64,000 nt of DNA from Flavihumibacter fluminis (GTDB lineage: Bacteria > Bacteroidota > Bacteroidia > Chitinophagales > Chitinophagaceae), in contig NZ_JAKEVY010000003.1 in the NCBI RefSeq assembly GCF_021491375.1, forward strand, positions 310,001 through 374,000. The letters are read 5' to 3'. The notes beneath the pieces were generated by a model, which saw only the letters and a program-made list of their open reading frames with translations, searched no databases and was not told the origin of the DNA. Position numbers and translations under genes: made by a program. Positions 24,597 through 33,251 of the stretch are shown here, piece after piece (within the stretch, counting starts at the first letter, position 1; every line of letters starts with the position of its first letter).

Positions 24597-27428
24597 TTAA
24601 TGTGCTTCGAGCCAGTTGGTTCCCTGGCCAACTTCAGCGATTACCGGAACCTCATTTGGGAGCGGCAGGGCTGATTGCATACACTCCAGGATCAGGGGTT
24701 TTAGCTGATCCACTTCATCCTTTCGTGCATCAAAAACCAATTCATCGTGCACCTGCAGGATCATTTTGCTTTTGAGTCCGGCTTTTTTTATGGCAGCATG
24801 CAGAGATGTCATGGCAAGTTTGATCATATCAGCAGCAGATCCCTGGATGGGGGAGTTGATGGCGTTGCGTTCTGCAAATCCGCGGACGGTAAAATTAGAT
24901 GAATTGATATCACGCAACCAGCGTTTTCGTCCCATCAGGGTTTGAACATAGCCATGTTCTTTGGCGAAATTGACTGTTTCGTCCATGTATCGGGTGATAC
25001 CACTGAACTCCTTTTTATAGTTATCTATTATTTCTTTTGCTTCTGTTCTGGAGATTCCAAGGTTATCCGCCAGGCCGAATGCGCCTTGGCCATAAATTAT
25101 ACCGAAATTGACACTCTTCGCTTTACGGCGCATGTCTTTTGTAACATCCGCCTCATCGATACCGTAAACCTTGGCAGCCGTTGCAGTATGAATATCTTTT
25201 CCCTGGCGGAAGGCTTCACACATATTCGGGTCACCGCTGATGGCTGCAACAATACGTAATTCGATTTGGGAATAATCGGCTGAAAGCAAGATATGCTCGT
25301 TGTTTCTGGGGATGAATGCCTTTCTGATTTCCTTACCTCTTTCTGTCCGGATGGGAATATTCTGCAGGTTTGGATTGTTGCTGGACAATCGTCCAGTAAC
25401 AGCCACTGCCTGTGCATAGGAGGTGTGAACCCTGCCTGTTTTACGGTTGATCATCAGTGGAAGGGCATCCACATAGGTTGATTTGAGTTTGGTTAACTCG
25501 CGAAAGGCCAGGATATCATCCACAATGGGGTTTTGCATCGCGAGTTTGGCCAGCACATCTTCGCCGGTAGCATATTGTCCGGTTTTTGTTTTTTTGGCTT
25601 TGGGGTCCAGTTTCAGTTTTTCAAACAGCACTTCCCCTAATTGTTTGGGGGAAGCCAGGTTAAAGCGGACACCTGCCGCTGCGTAAACTCTTTCCTCAGC
25701 TGCTTTTGCTTCTCTTTCCAGCTCTTTTGAGTAGTCGTTTAAAAACTCTGTATCTACTTTAATCCCTTCATATTCCATATCAGTCAAAACCTTAACGAGG
25801 GGGTTTTCCACTTTTTCGAATACCGATTTCACTTCGAGGGATTCCAGTAGGGGAACGAATTTCTGTTTTAACTGCAGGGTGATATCTGCATCCTCGGCTG
25901 CATATTCCTTGATTTTCTCCAGCTCAACATCCCTCATATTTCCCTGGTTCTTGCCTTTTTTACCGATCAGCTCTTCAATAGGAACCGTTTCATAACCCAG
26001 GTATTTGGCACTTAGCAGGTCCATACCACGCTTTCCTTCCGGTTCGATGACATAGTGCGCCAGCATGGTGTCAAATAGCTTACCGCTGAGTTCGTAACCA
26101 TACCATTTCAGGATAAGTAAATCGTATTTGATGTTTTGGCCCACCCATGTTTTGGCCAGATCCCTGAAAAGAGGATTGAACTGGTTCAGAATACTTTTTG
26201 TTTTGACCTGGTCAGACGGACAGGGAACGTAATAACCGGTATGAGGCTTAACTGAAAATGAGAGGCCTACCAGTTCGGCGTCGTTTGCGTCCAGGCTGGT
26301 TGTTTCGGTATCAAAGCAGATTTCTGGTTCTGCGGATAATAATTTAATCAAGGCCTCAATAGCATCGGAACCTTCCACCAGTTCATATTGATGAGGGGTA
26401 TTTTGGATGTTTTTTTCAACAAAATGGCTGGAATTGCTGTCAGAATCATCTGATTTTTCAGAATTTATCTTACCTGCGCCATTATTTGGCGTAGCAAATG
26501 CATTGCCAAATAAATCAGTTTGAACAGATTGGTTTGCCTGTGTAACAACTTGTATATCTTCACCAAGAATGCGTTTGGCAACTGTTTTAAATTCCAATTC
26601 AGTGAAGATTTCTTTCAGCGCTTCCCGGTTCCAGTCTTTCAACCGGAAGTCTTCTTCATGAAATTCAACCGGGACATTGGTGATAATGGTTGCCAGTTTT
26701 TTCGAAAGGATGGCGGATTCTTTTCCGTTCCGCACTTTTTCACCCAAAGCACCTTTTATTGAATCTGCGTTGGCCAGAATGTTTTCAAGTGTACCATATT
26801 CATTTAACAGCTTGGAAGCGGTTTTTTCACCAACACCTGCAATACCTGGTATATTATCAACTGCGTCACCCATCAATCCAAGCATGTCAATTACCTGGTC
26901 AACGGAACGGATATTCCATTTTGAACATACTTCTTCAGGACCTAAAATCTCAATATCTCCACCCTGGTAGCCTGGTTTGTATATTTTGATTTTTTCAGAA
27001 ACCAACTGACCATAATCTTTATCGGGTGTTACCATGAATACTTCATAGCCAGCAGCAGCCGCCTGTTTGGATAGTGTGCCTACCACATCATCTGCTTCAT
27101 AACCATCAAGCTCTACAACGGGGATATTAAAACCTCGAATAATTCGCTTGATATCAGGAATGGCAAGAAGCAGGTCCTCAGGAGCTTCCTGGCGATTGGC
27201 CTTATAGTCGGTGAAATCAGTATGACGTTCAGTAGGGGCCTGGGTATCAAAACATACCGCCAAATGAGTGGGGTGCCGGTTATTTATAAGTTCCAGTAAA
27301 GCATTGGTAAAACCGAATTGAGCATTGGTGTTTTTACCCTGGCTGGTGATACGCGGACTGCGGATGAGTGCATAATAGGCTCTGAAAATAAGGGCCATCG
27401 CATCGAGCAGAAAAAGTCTTTTGTCCAT
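24597..27428 (-). CDS. polA: DNA polymerase I
   Basis: A 943-residue polymerase with all three activities. The 5'-nuclease domain spans about 1-290. The 3'-5' exonuclease domain (about 345-540) keeps its acidic residues, in CFDTETTSLD (near residue 371), GQNIKYDLL and the Tyr/Asp motif YAAEDADI, so proofreading should be active. The polymerase domain (560-943) has motif A (SADYSQIELRI), motif B (RRKAKSVNFGIIYGQGA) and motif C (QVHDELVF). A Ser/Asp/Asn-rich linker lies at about 310-350. It repairs gaps and removes Okazaki primers. Confidence 0.97.
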   Translation of the reverse strand: MDKRLFLLDAMALIFRAYYALIRSPRITSQGKNTNAQFGFTNALLELINNRHPTHLAVCFDTQAPTERHTDFTDYKANRQEAPEDLLLAIPDIKRIIRGFNIPVVELDGYEADDVVGTLSKQAAAAGYEVFMVTPDKDYGQLVSEKIKIYKPGYQGGDIEILGPEEVCSKWNIRSVDQVIDMLGLMGDAVDNIPGIAGVGEKTASKLLNEYGTLENILANADSIKGALGEKVRNGKESAILSKKLATIITNVPVEFHEEDFRLKDWNREALKEIFTELEFKTVAKRILGEDIQVVTQANQSVQTDLFGNAFATPNNGAGKINSEKSDDSDSNSSHFVEKNIQNTPHQYELVEGSDAIEALIKLLSAEPEICFDTETTSLDANDAELVGLSFSVKPHTGYYVPCPSDQVKTKSILNQFNPLFRDLAKTWVGQNIKYDLLILKWYGYELSGKLFDTMLAHYVIEPEGKRGMDLLSAKYLGYETVPIEELIGKKGKNQGNMRDVELEKIKEYAAEDADITLQLKQKFVPLLESLEVKSVFEKVENPLVKVLTDMEYEGIKVDTEFLNDYSKELEREAKAAEERVYAAAGVRFNLASPKQLGEVLFEKLKLDPKAKKTKTGQYATGEDVLAKLAMQNPIVDDILAFRELTKLKSTYVDALPLMINRKTGRVHTSYAQAVAVTGRLSSNNPNLQNIPIRTERGKEIRKAFIPRNNEHILLSADYSQIELRIVAAISGDPNMCEAFRQGKDIHTATAAKVYGIDEADVTKDMRRKAKSVNFGIIYGQGAFGLADNLGISRTEAKEIIDNYKKEFSGITRYMDETVNFAKEHGYVQTLMGRKRWLRDINSSNFTVRGFAERNAINSPIQGSAADMIKLAMTSLHAAIKKAGLKSKMILQVHDELVFDARKDEVDQLKPLILECMQSALPLPNEVPVIAEVGQGTNWLEAH

Positions 27429-27483
27429 ATAACAAAGATAGGGTTATGAAAAAGAGCAGCGCCGCAAGGGAAAACATTGCCAC

Positions 27484-28704
27484 TCAGCGTAAGAGGGAAA
27501 GTTTTTGCAGGAGATCGGCCAGGGATATCAGGGAACAATTAATGGTGGCAAGACTATCGGAAGGCAAATCTGTAGATCCACGCTCTTCGTTGTGATTTAC
27601 CTGTACTATGTAGTTTTTTCTTGTGGGCAGATCCGACAAACAATTTTTTAGTGCCCTGTTAATCACGGGAATACTGCCCGTTTGAATCAAAACAGCAATA
27701 GCTGGCTTTTCGCTGCCAGCTGAAAATTTTTCTTTTTTAGTTATAACAAGTTGAATTTCAGCGGCATGTTGGGTGCGGTAGTAATACATCTGGTATTTAT
27801 CTGGAAGGATTTTGGCAATTTCCTCGATAACATATCCTTCCCAGGAGCCGGCCTGACAGGTGGACTTACTCAATGCACGTAATGATTGGATACCCAATAA
27901 ATGGTGCAGGATTCCTGCATCCCGGATATAAATCTTAGGTGCTTTTGCCAAACGCTTTTTGTTTTCTCCTGGTAATGCTGGAAGCAACCGAATAAAAAAT
28001 GAGGCTTCCAGAAATTGTATATACCTCAGCACCGTTGGACCTGATATACCCATTGCTCTGGCAAGCACCTGAAAATTTAAAATACTTCCGTTCAGTTGAG
28101 CAATCAGTTCAAGACATCTTCTTATTTTGTTTCTATCAAGCTGATGTCCGACTAAAGGAACCGAATCAGCGGAAACAATTTGGTCAAGAATCCGTTCTGC
28201 ACGATTTCCCATCACCCGATTAGAAGGGGCAGACAAAAAACCTGGAAAACCACCTTTCAGCCAATGCTGCCAAATAACTTCTGATTTGTTGAACTTAAGC
28301 GAAAGTAGTGAGCCAGGAAAAACCTCCTGGAGAATAAATTTTTTTGGAACCTGGAAAAATCTGAAAACCGTCTGAAATCTAAAATCTGTTGATAAAATGA
28401 ATTTTGGTTGATTTTTGAATCTGGATGTAAATTTTTTTATATCCACCAAAATTGACGGCATACAATCAATGGCTTCAATAAAAATCAATTCTTTGCTGTG
28501 AGCAGAAAAAAATAAATCCGGATGAATGATTCTGCGCCGATCCATTGATTTTGATAAATCCAGGATCAAAATCTTCTTGCGCAACTGTTTTGCGATTTGC
28601 TCCGCCAAAACTCTTTTACCAACTAAAACGGGTCCATGCAGGACTAAAATTTGATTTTGTCTGAAAATCCGGCTAACTGCCAGGTTTAAAGTTGCCTTAC
28701 CCAC
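27484..28704 (-). CDS. Degenerate AAA/DUF4143-type ATP-binding protein
   Basis: A 406-residue protein with the layout of the bacterial AAA_14 plus DUF4143 family: an N-terminal P-loop domain, a winged-helix region (MGISGPTVLRYIQFLEASFFIRLLPA) and a C-terminal nuclease-like domain. The key sites are altered. Walker A reads GPVLVGKR (24-31), with Arg in place of Ser/Thr. Walker B reads ELIFIEAID instead of LIFIDEIQ. The C-terminal 'EVD' motif has become AEIQLVI. ATPase and nuclease activity are therefore doubtful. The start is GTG at 28704, two codons after an in-frame stop. It lies upstream of polA, in the same direction, after an AT-rich region. Confidence 0.78.
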   Translation of the reverse strand: MGKATLNLAVSRIFRQNQILVLHGPVLVGKRVLAEQIAKQLRKKILILDLSKSMDRRRIIHPDLFFSAHSKELIFIEAIDCMPSILVDIKKFTSRFKNQPKFILSTDFRFQTVFRFFQVPKKFILQEVFPGSLLSLKFNKSEVIWQHWLKGGFPGFLSAPSNRVMGNRAERILDQIVSADSVPLVGHQLDRNKIRRCLELIAQLNGSILNFQVLARAMGISGPTVLRYIQFLEASFFIRLLPALPGENKKRLAKAPKIYIRDAGILHHLLGIQSLRALSKSTCQAGSWEGYVIEEIAKILPDKYQMYYYRTQHAAEIQLVITKKEKFSAGSEKPAIAVLIQTGSIPVINRALKNCLSDLPTRKNYIVQVNHNEERGSTDLPSDSLATINCSLISLADLLQKLSLLR

Positions 28705-28715
28705 GGTTTAGGAGA

Positions 28716-28767
28716 AATTTAATTGAGTAAATTTAATATATTATATTAATATACCTCAAATTAAATT
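28716..28767. repeat. Imperfect inverted repeat around an AT-rich core
   Basis: AATTTAATTGAG (28716-28727) and CTCAAATTAAATT (28755-28767) are reverse complements apart from one inserted base, separated by 27 bases of A and T that include TATATTAATATA. It begins 11 bases upstream of the DUF4143-type start codon and is a candidate operator or unwinding site. Confidence 0.5.
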
Positions 28768-29065
28768 CTGTAATAATTTCCTTTTTAATTTCTATTTAGG
28801 GCTAATCATAAACCGTGATTTAGACAAAAAAACCTTCTATTTAAGGTCTGAATCAGATCGTTTCGACAGCATCAAAAACTGTGGAAAAAAATTACATTAG
28901 AACCCAATCGAAATAATTTTTTCTACGCAATAAATAATCTTTTGAAATAATAATTTCAATTCTTTAATTCTGTTTATCAATAATCATTCCACGCAGCTGA
29001 AATGCAGATCTGTAAAGTATTTCGGGAGACTTATAGTAGGCATTAACATTTTAATGGGATAATTC

Positions 29066-29080
29066 TGGCACAATGATTGG
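29066..29080 (+). promoter_or_regulatory. Sigma-54-like -24/-12 motif (tentative)
   Basis: TGGCAC, five bases, then TTGG resembles the sigma-54 consensus TGGCAC-N5-TTGC except for the last base. It would start transcription near 29092, 42 bases before the ATG of the small secreted protein. Confidence 0.35.
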
Positions 29081-29133
29081 ATTTACTTATCTGTTATCAA
29101 ACAATTCATTTATCCAATTTAAAAATCAGTAGT

Positions 29134-29451
29134 ATGAAAAAGTTACAAATGACCGCAATGGCACTGGGAATCGCAACAGTAAGCCTGTTTTCTTTTAAAG
29201 ATGTCAATACAGCAACTGTGAAAGGTACCGTAAGTCCTGCCGAAGGCGCTACCCAGGCTTGGGCTTTATCCACATCTGACACAGTAAAAGCACCTGTTGC
29301 AAACGGAACTTTTGAGCTTAAAAACCTCAAAGCAGGTACTTATCAGATTGTAATTGAGGCTGTTGCCCCTTATAAGAATACGGCCAAGGATGGTGTTGAA
29401 GTTGCGGAAGGTGCTACTGTTGATGTCGGCGAAATCAAGCTGAATCAATAA
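29134..29451 (+). CDS. Small secreted protein with a carboxypeptidase-regulatory-like fold
   Basis: A 105-residue protein with a signal peptide (MKKLQMTAMALGIATVSLFSF). A single beta-sandwich domain follows: VKGTVSPAEGATQAWALSTSD, then GTFELKNLKAGTYQIVIEAVAPYKN and GVEVAEGATVDVGEIKL. This is the CarboxypepD_reg/SdrD-B-like fold, usually fused to other domains but here alone. It could act as a small periplasmic or surface binding protein. A strong terminator follows. Confidence 0.85.
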   Translation: MKKLQMTAMALGIATVSLFSFKDVNTATVKGTVSPAEGATQAWALSTSDTVKAPVANGTFELKNLKAGTYQIVIEAVAPYKNTAKDGVEVAEGATVDVGEIKLNQ

Positions 29452-29495
29452 GCCAAATTCGTGCTCATTGAGTACGGATGTGCTACCTTGAGTAT

Positions 29496-29528
29496 AACCG
29501 GTTTCGCTATGGCGAGCCGGTTTTTTTT
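29496..29528 (+). terminator. Rho-independent terminator of the small secreted protein gene
   Basis: AACCGG-T-TTCGC pairs with GCGAGCCGGTT (one bulged base, one wobble) around a 4-base loop, followed by eight T (29521-29528). A clear intrinsic terminator. Confidence 0.88.
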
Positions 29529-29617
29529 ATGACAAACGTTTGCGTCAATTGGTCTGGAAACAAGGGGTTTTACAATTATTGAGGGTATCTTTCTTTTCTC
29601 AACTAATGGGAATTTTT

Positions 29618-31366
29618 ATGAACCTCCTAATCTCCTTGCGATCACTAACTATCAGCAGTTTATTCCTACTGTTTCTGGCAGGCTGCTCACCACGCGGTGA
29701 GGCTGGATTTTTTTCTTCTGATATCCGGCTGGTAGAGTCAGTTCCAGGTCCCTGGGATTCCACAAACAACCCAATTCTGAAGAATGGTCAGGTTATACTT
29801 GCTTCGACTTTGTTTTCAGAAAAACTGCTGAAACCAACATATCGGTTAAATGCATGGAAAGGGGAACGTGTGCATGTACAGGTAGTAATGAAATCAAAGG
29901 TCGGAAAGGAAAAGAATAGATTTTCACTGGAAGTTTCTCCATTAGTGAATGAAAATGGGGATGAGATTACTGCATCCAATATATCAGTTCGACAGATAAC
30001 GTTTGTATTAACAGATGAATATCGTAGCGGATGCGGATACCGTCCGGACTCTTCAGCTTTTTATACTTCAACTGTAACTGATCCCCTTATTCCGATTACT
30101 GAACCTGTTCTATCAGCAGACAGTCTGGCCTATTTCTGGATTAGCATTCAAGTACCACAAGATGCACAACCTGGTATTTACCAGGCTGCTGTAAATACCA
30201 GCAATAATGTAAAACTGGATCTTGAATTGACTGTCAATACGAGGACCTTACCACCACCATCTGACTGGACCTTTGATCTTGATCTTTGGCAACATCCGGC
30301 AGCCATTGCCCGTGTTCACAATGTTCCTTTGTGGTCTTCAGCGCACTATGAAAAGATGCGGCCTTATTATGAACAACTGGCAGCAGCCGGACAAAAAAAT
30401 ATCACAACATCCATTGTACACGAGCCATGGGGGCATCAGACTTTTGATGATTTTCCTTCATTGATCAGATGGATAAAAAAAACCGACGGGGGCTGGTCTT
30501 ATGATTTTTCCAGATTTGATGAATATGTAGAATTTGTAATGAACTGCGGTATAAACAAACGGATTAATTGTTATTCCATGATTCCCTGGAAAATGATGGT
30601 TCGTTATTATGATGAGTCAACGCAGCGGGATACCAGTATTGCAACTGAAATAAACACCCCTGCTTACGTTGCAACCTGGAAACCTATGCTGGAAGCTTTT
30701 ACCAATCATCTGAAGCAAAAAAACTGGTTTGACATTACTTCCATTGCCATGGATGAACGCCCTATGCCTGCTATGAAAACAGCCATTGCTCTTTTAAAAT
30801 CGATTGATGCTTCATGGAAAATTGCGTTGGCTGGGGATTATCATCCGGAAATCGAAAGGGAAATTTTCGATTATTGTGTTGCTTCAAGATGGAGCCTGGA
30901 CAGTACAATTTTGCATCGCAGAATAGATGAAAAACGGCCATCTACTTTTTATACCTGTTGCACCGAAGCATTTCCGAATGGTTTTACTTTCTCGCCCCCG
31001 GCCGAACATGTATTCCTGGGATGGTTTGCACAGGCTAAGGGCTTCACTGGATATTTACGATGGGCTTATAATAGCTGGACCAGAGATCCTTTTCTCGACA
31101 GTCGATATACCGCCTGGCCCGCTGGTGATACTTACCAGATTTATCCGGGGCCTTCAAGCAGTATCCGATTTGAAAAACTGGTTGAAGGCATTCAGGATTT
31201 TGAAAAAATCAGGATACTAAAGGAGGAATGGTCGAAGTCTAACCAGCAGGAAAAACTTATTCAGCTTAAACAGTTGCTTAACAAAATTGAAATAGCGAAG
31301 CTGGAAAAGCAATCTGCACAATCCCTTATCGGAGAAAGTAAAATGCGATTATTGGAATTGCAATAA
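29618..31366 (+). CDS. GH123-like (DUF6067/DUF4091) lipoprotein glycoside hydrolase
   Basis: A 582-residue lipoprotein with the lipobox LFLAGC near residue 23. A beta-sandwich N-domain (WKGERVHVQVVM) precedes a TIM-barrel catalytic region and a DUF4091 C-terminal segment (GFTGYLRWAYNSW, DTYQIYPG, RFEKLVEGIQDFEKIRIL). In the barrel, Asp379-Glu380 (ITSIAMDERPMP) match the adjacent Asp-Glu pair that GH123 N-acetylgalactosaminidases use for substrate-assisted catalysis. The sugar specificity remains inferred. The start is uncertain between ATG at 29606 and ATG at 29618; I use the latter because the signal peptide starts there. Confidence 0.85.
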   Translation: MNLLISLRSLTISSLFLLFLAGCSPRGEAGFFSSDIRLVESVPGPWDSTNNPILKNGQVILASTLFSEKLLKPTYRLNAWKGERVHVQVVMKSKVGKEKNRFSLEVSPLVNENGDEITASNISVRQITFVLTDEYRSGCGYRPDSSAFYTSTVTDPLIPITEPVLSADSLAYFWISIQVPQDAQPGIYQAAVNTSNNVKLDLELTVNTRTLPPPSDWTFDLDLWQHPAAIARVHNVPLWSSAHYEKMRPYYEQLAAAGQKNITTSIVHEPWGHQTFDDFPSLIRWIKKTDGGWSYDFSRFDEYVEFVMNCGINKRINCYSMIPWKMMVRYYDESTQRDTSIATEINTPAYVATWKPMLEAFTNHLKQKNWFDITSIAMDERPMPAMKTAIALLKSIDASWKIALAGDYHPEIEREIFDYCVASRWSLDSTILHRRIDEKRPSTFYTCCTEAFPNGFTFSPPAEHVFLGWFAQAKGFTGYLRWAYNSWTRDPFLDSRYTAWPAGDTYQIYPGPSSSIRFEKLVEGIQDFEKIRILKEEWSKSNQQEKLIQLKQLLNKIEIAKLEKQSAQSLIGESKMRLLELQ

Positions 31367-31376
31367 ACAAAATAAT

Positions 31377-32387
31377 ATGGCAAAGATATATTCACGCAGG
31401 AGCTTCCTGGAGAACAGTATGCTGGCTGGTTTTGCTCTTTCGATACCAACAGCTGCAATGGCTGCTGTAAAAAGCCTGGGAACTACAACAAGCATTGGCC
31501 TGATTGCTGATTTACACCAGGATATCATGCATGATGGAGCACAACGGCTGTATTCTTTTCTGCACTCTATGAAAAAAGAGAAACCGGATGCGTTATTTCA
31601 GCTAGGCGATTTTGCTTATCCGGCTGACAAAAATAAAGGAGTTATTGAAGCCTATAGAAATGCACATTCTAAAGCATATCATGTGATCGGGAACCATGAT
31701 ACTGATAATGGGCATACCATTGAAGAATGTATCAAAGTGTGGGGTATGCCACACCGTTATTATGCAGTAACTTTGAATGGAATCTTATTCCTGGTTCTTG
31801 ATGGAAATGATAAAGGCTCTCCCTCCTATCAGGGCGGATATCCGTCTTTTATTAATGCAGAACAAACGAGCTGGCTGCAACAACAATTAAATGCAGCAAA
31901 TCAGCCGGTTATAATTCTATCACATCAGCCACTGGGAGGCGTAATGGCAATTGATAATGCTATTGAAGTTCAGGGCATAATAAACCAGCACAAAGAAAAA
32001 GTACTGCTCTGTATAAATGGGCATACTCATTTGGATGCAGTTTATCTCGTGGATGATATACCCTATGTACATATTAATTCAGCCTCTTATTTCTGGGTAG
32101 GCGGTAATTTTAAACATGAGAGTTACGATACTGATGTCCACCTGCAATATCCCTGGATTGCCAGCACCTGTCCTTACGAATCAGCGCTTTACACTACACT
32201 TACTATCCATCCTGATAAAGGTCAGATAAGGATTGCAGGGAGGAAGAGCCGTTGGAAAGGCCCTTCCCCTGCAATGTTGGGCTATACACCTTCGTATAGC
32301 CTGGAAACATCTTCCTCTATTGCACCCGTTATTTCGAAACGATCCTTAAAAAAATTAAAAGGAATCAACCGGGTTCACCACGGATAG
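31377..32387 (+). CDS. Exported metallophosphoesterase with a twin-arginine-like signal
   Basis: A 336-residue calcineurin-like phosphoesterase. The N-terminus SRRSFLENSMLAGFALSIPTAAMA looks like a twin-arginine signal, suggesting export in folded, metal-loaded form. Metal-binding motifs appear in order: DLHQD, GDF, GNHD, SHQP and GHTH. The substrate is unknown. It begins 10 bases after the GH123-like gene and is probably in its operon. Its 3' end overlaps the convergent Gre-like gene by 33 bases. Confidence 0.9.
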   Translation: MAKIYSRRSFLENSMLAGFALSIPTAAMAAVKSLGTTTSIGLIADLHQDIMHDGAQRLYSFLHSMKKEKPDALFQLGDFAYPADKNKGVIEAYRNAHSKAYHVIGNHDTDNGHTIEECIKVWGMPHRYYAVTLNGILFLVLDGNDKGSPSYQGGYPSFINAEQTSWLQQQLNAANQPVIILSHQPLGGVMAIDNAIEVQGIINQHKEKVLLCINGHTHLDAVYLVDDIPYVHINSASYFWVGGNFKHESYDTDVHLQYPWIASTCPYESALYTTLTIHPDKGQIRIAGRKSRWKGPSPAMLGYTPSYSLETSSSIAPVISKRSLKKLKGINRVHHG

Positions 32388-32786
32388 AATAAAATAGTAA
32401 CGGTTCCCTTTGGGAGTTGACCAGATGAGTTCGTCTCCGGATTGCATACCCCACAATGCAGCCCCCATTGGACGAAACACATTATCACTATGTATAGCAG
32501 TTGCACCCGATTCCGGTAAGTTTAACCGATAACTAATATTCTGTTTCGCCACCTGATCGCGCAATAAGATGGTAGATTGAATTCGTGCAACACCATTGGG
32601 AAAATTGATTCCATCTAAAACGGTAGCAGCTTGAATTTTTTTCTTTAATGTTTCAATTTCAGGCCATTGCGGATGATGTGACATCAAATATTCAATCAAG
32701 ACCACATCATCTTTTAAGAGAACAATTGGAAGTGGATGCAATAAAGGGGTCCTTCCGTTGGTTGACGGCTTAACAGCTTGTTTCAT
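32355..32786 (-). CDS. GreA/GreB-Rnk family transcription factor
   Basis: A 143-residue protein. The C-terminal half is the FKBP-like domain that docks on the RNA polymerase secondary channel (NVFRPMGAALWGMQSGDELIWSTPKGNRYYFIL). The N-terminal part is a shortened helical arm and lacks the acidic tip (Asp and Glu) that GreA needs for transcript cleavage, so it looks closer to Rnk or other non-cleaving paralogues. Encoded 15 bases after a 53-residue membrane protein on the same strand. Confidence 0.85.
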   Translation of the reverse strand: MKQAVKPSTNGRTPLLHPLPIVLLKDDVVLIEYLMSHHPQWPEIETLKKKIQAATVLDGINFPNGVARIQSTILLRDQVAKQNISYRLNLPESGATAIHSDNVFRPMGAALWGMQSGDELIWSTPKGNRYYFILSVVNPVDSF

Positions 32787-32801
32787 ATGTATTGTTTTAA
32801 G

Positions 32802-32963
32802 TTATTCGTATTGTTCGAGACTCAATTCTTCGAACTGTTTGAGCATATTGATTTTTCTCTTCCAGTACGAGGCTTTGCGAACCAGTTGAGTTGCGTCGAG
32901 GTGGTGATATAGCACCACCAGGCCAATTGCCAAAACGGCAAAGGCCAGGTATTCCCATTGCAT
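32802..32963 (-). CDS. 53-residue membrane protein
   Basis: An ATG at 32963 opens a complete 54-codon frame ending in TAA. The protein begins MQWEYLAFAV, continues through one hydrophobic helix (about residues 5-19), then HHLDATQLVRKASYWKRKIN and an acidic end (EELSLEQYE). A single membrane span with a basic cytoplasmic part is a natural small-protein design. The gene lies 15 bases upstream of the Gre-like gene, so the two are probably one operon. No named family recognised. Confidence 0.6.
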   Translation of the reverse strand: MQWEYLAFAVLAIGLVVLYHHLDATQLVRKASYWKRKINMLKQFEELSLEQYE

Positions 32964-33021
32964 TCTATTTGTTTTTAAAGGAAAGAAAACGGATCACAAA
33001 AGATCCTGTCAAAGGATAAAT

Positions 33022-33047
33022 CCCCGACTAGCAGTCGCCAATCGGGG
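33022..33047. other. Isolated hairpin in the 32964-33251 gap
   Basis: TCCCCGA and TCGGGGT flank a 12-base loop that itself contains a small GACT/AGTC pairing. A modest T run follows on neither strand. It sits upstream of both divergent genes (the 53-residue protein and GH95), so it is more likely a leader structure than a terminator. Confidence 0.35.
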
Positions 33048-33251
33048 TATTTGTATTAAAGTCCTTGAACGTTGAGAAGTAATAAATCATTCCCTGCGAA
33101 TATAGGCTTGTAAAATGGCATCAATCCCTAGTGATTTGTTAAGAAGCCTTTTTGGATTTTTCTGTATCGGTGAAGATTCAGGACGAAAAAGGCGAAAATT
33201 TCCAAATCAAATAATAAGGGTACAAATATCTTTAAGGTCAATTGTTTCCAT

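Larger units (their letters stand above)
28705..29133. other. AT-rich intergenic region without genes
   Basis: A 429-base stretch, clearly more AT-rich than its surroundings, between the divergent DUF4143-type gene and a small secreted protein gene. It holds an imperfect inverted repeat (28716-28727 and 28755-28767), a 12-bp palindrome TATATTAATATA (28742-28753), the inverted repeat CATTAACATTTTAATG (29041-29056) and a sigma-54-like motif (29066-29080). No credible open frame was seen. Confidence 0.6.

Noticed and set aside
33022-33047. Hairpin as a transcription terminator
   Set aside because: It is upstream of both flanking genes, which diverge from it, and lacks a good T run, so there is no transcript for it to end.
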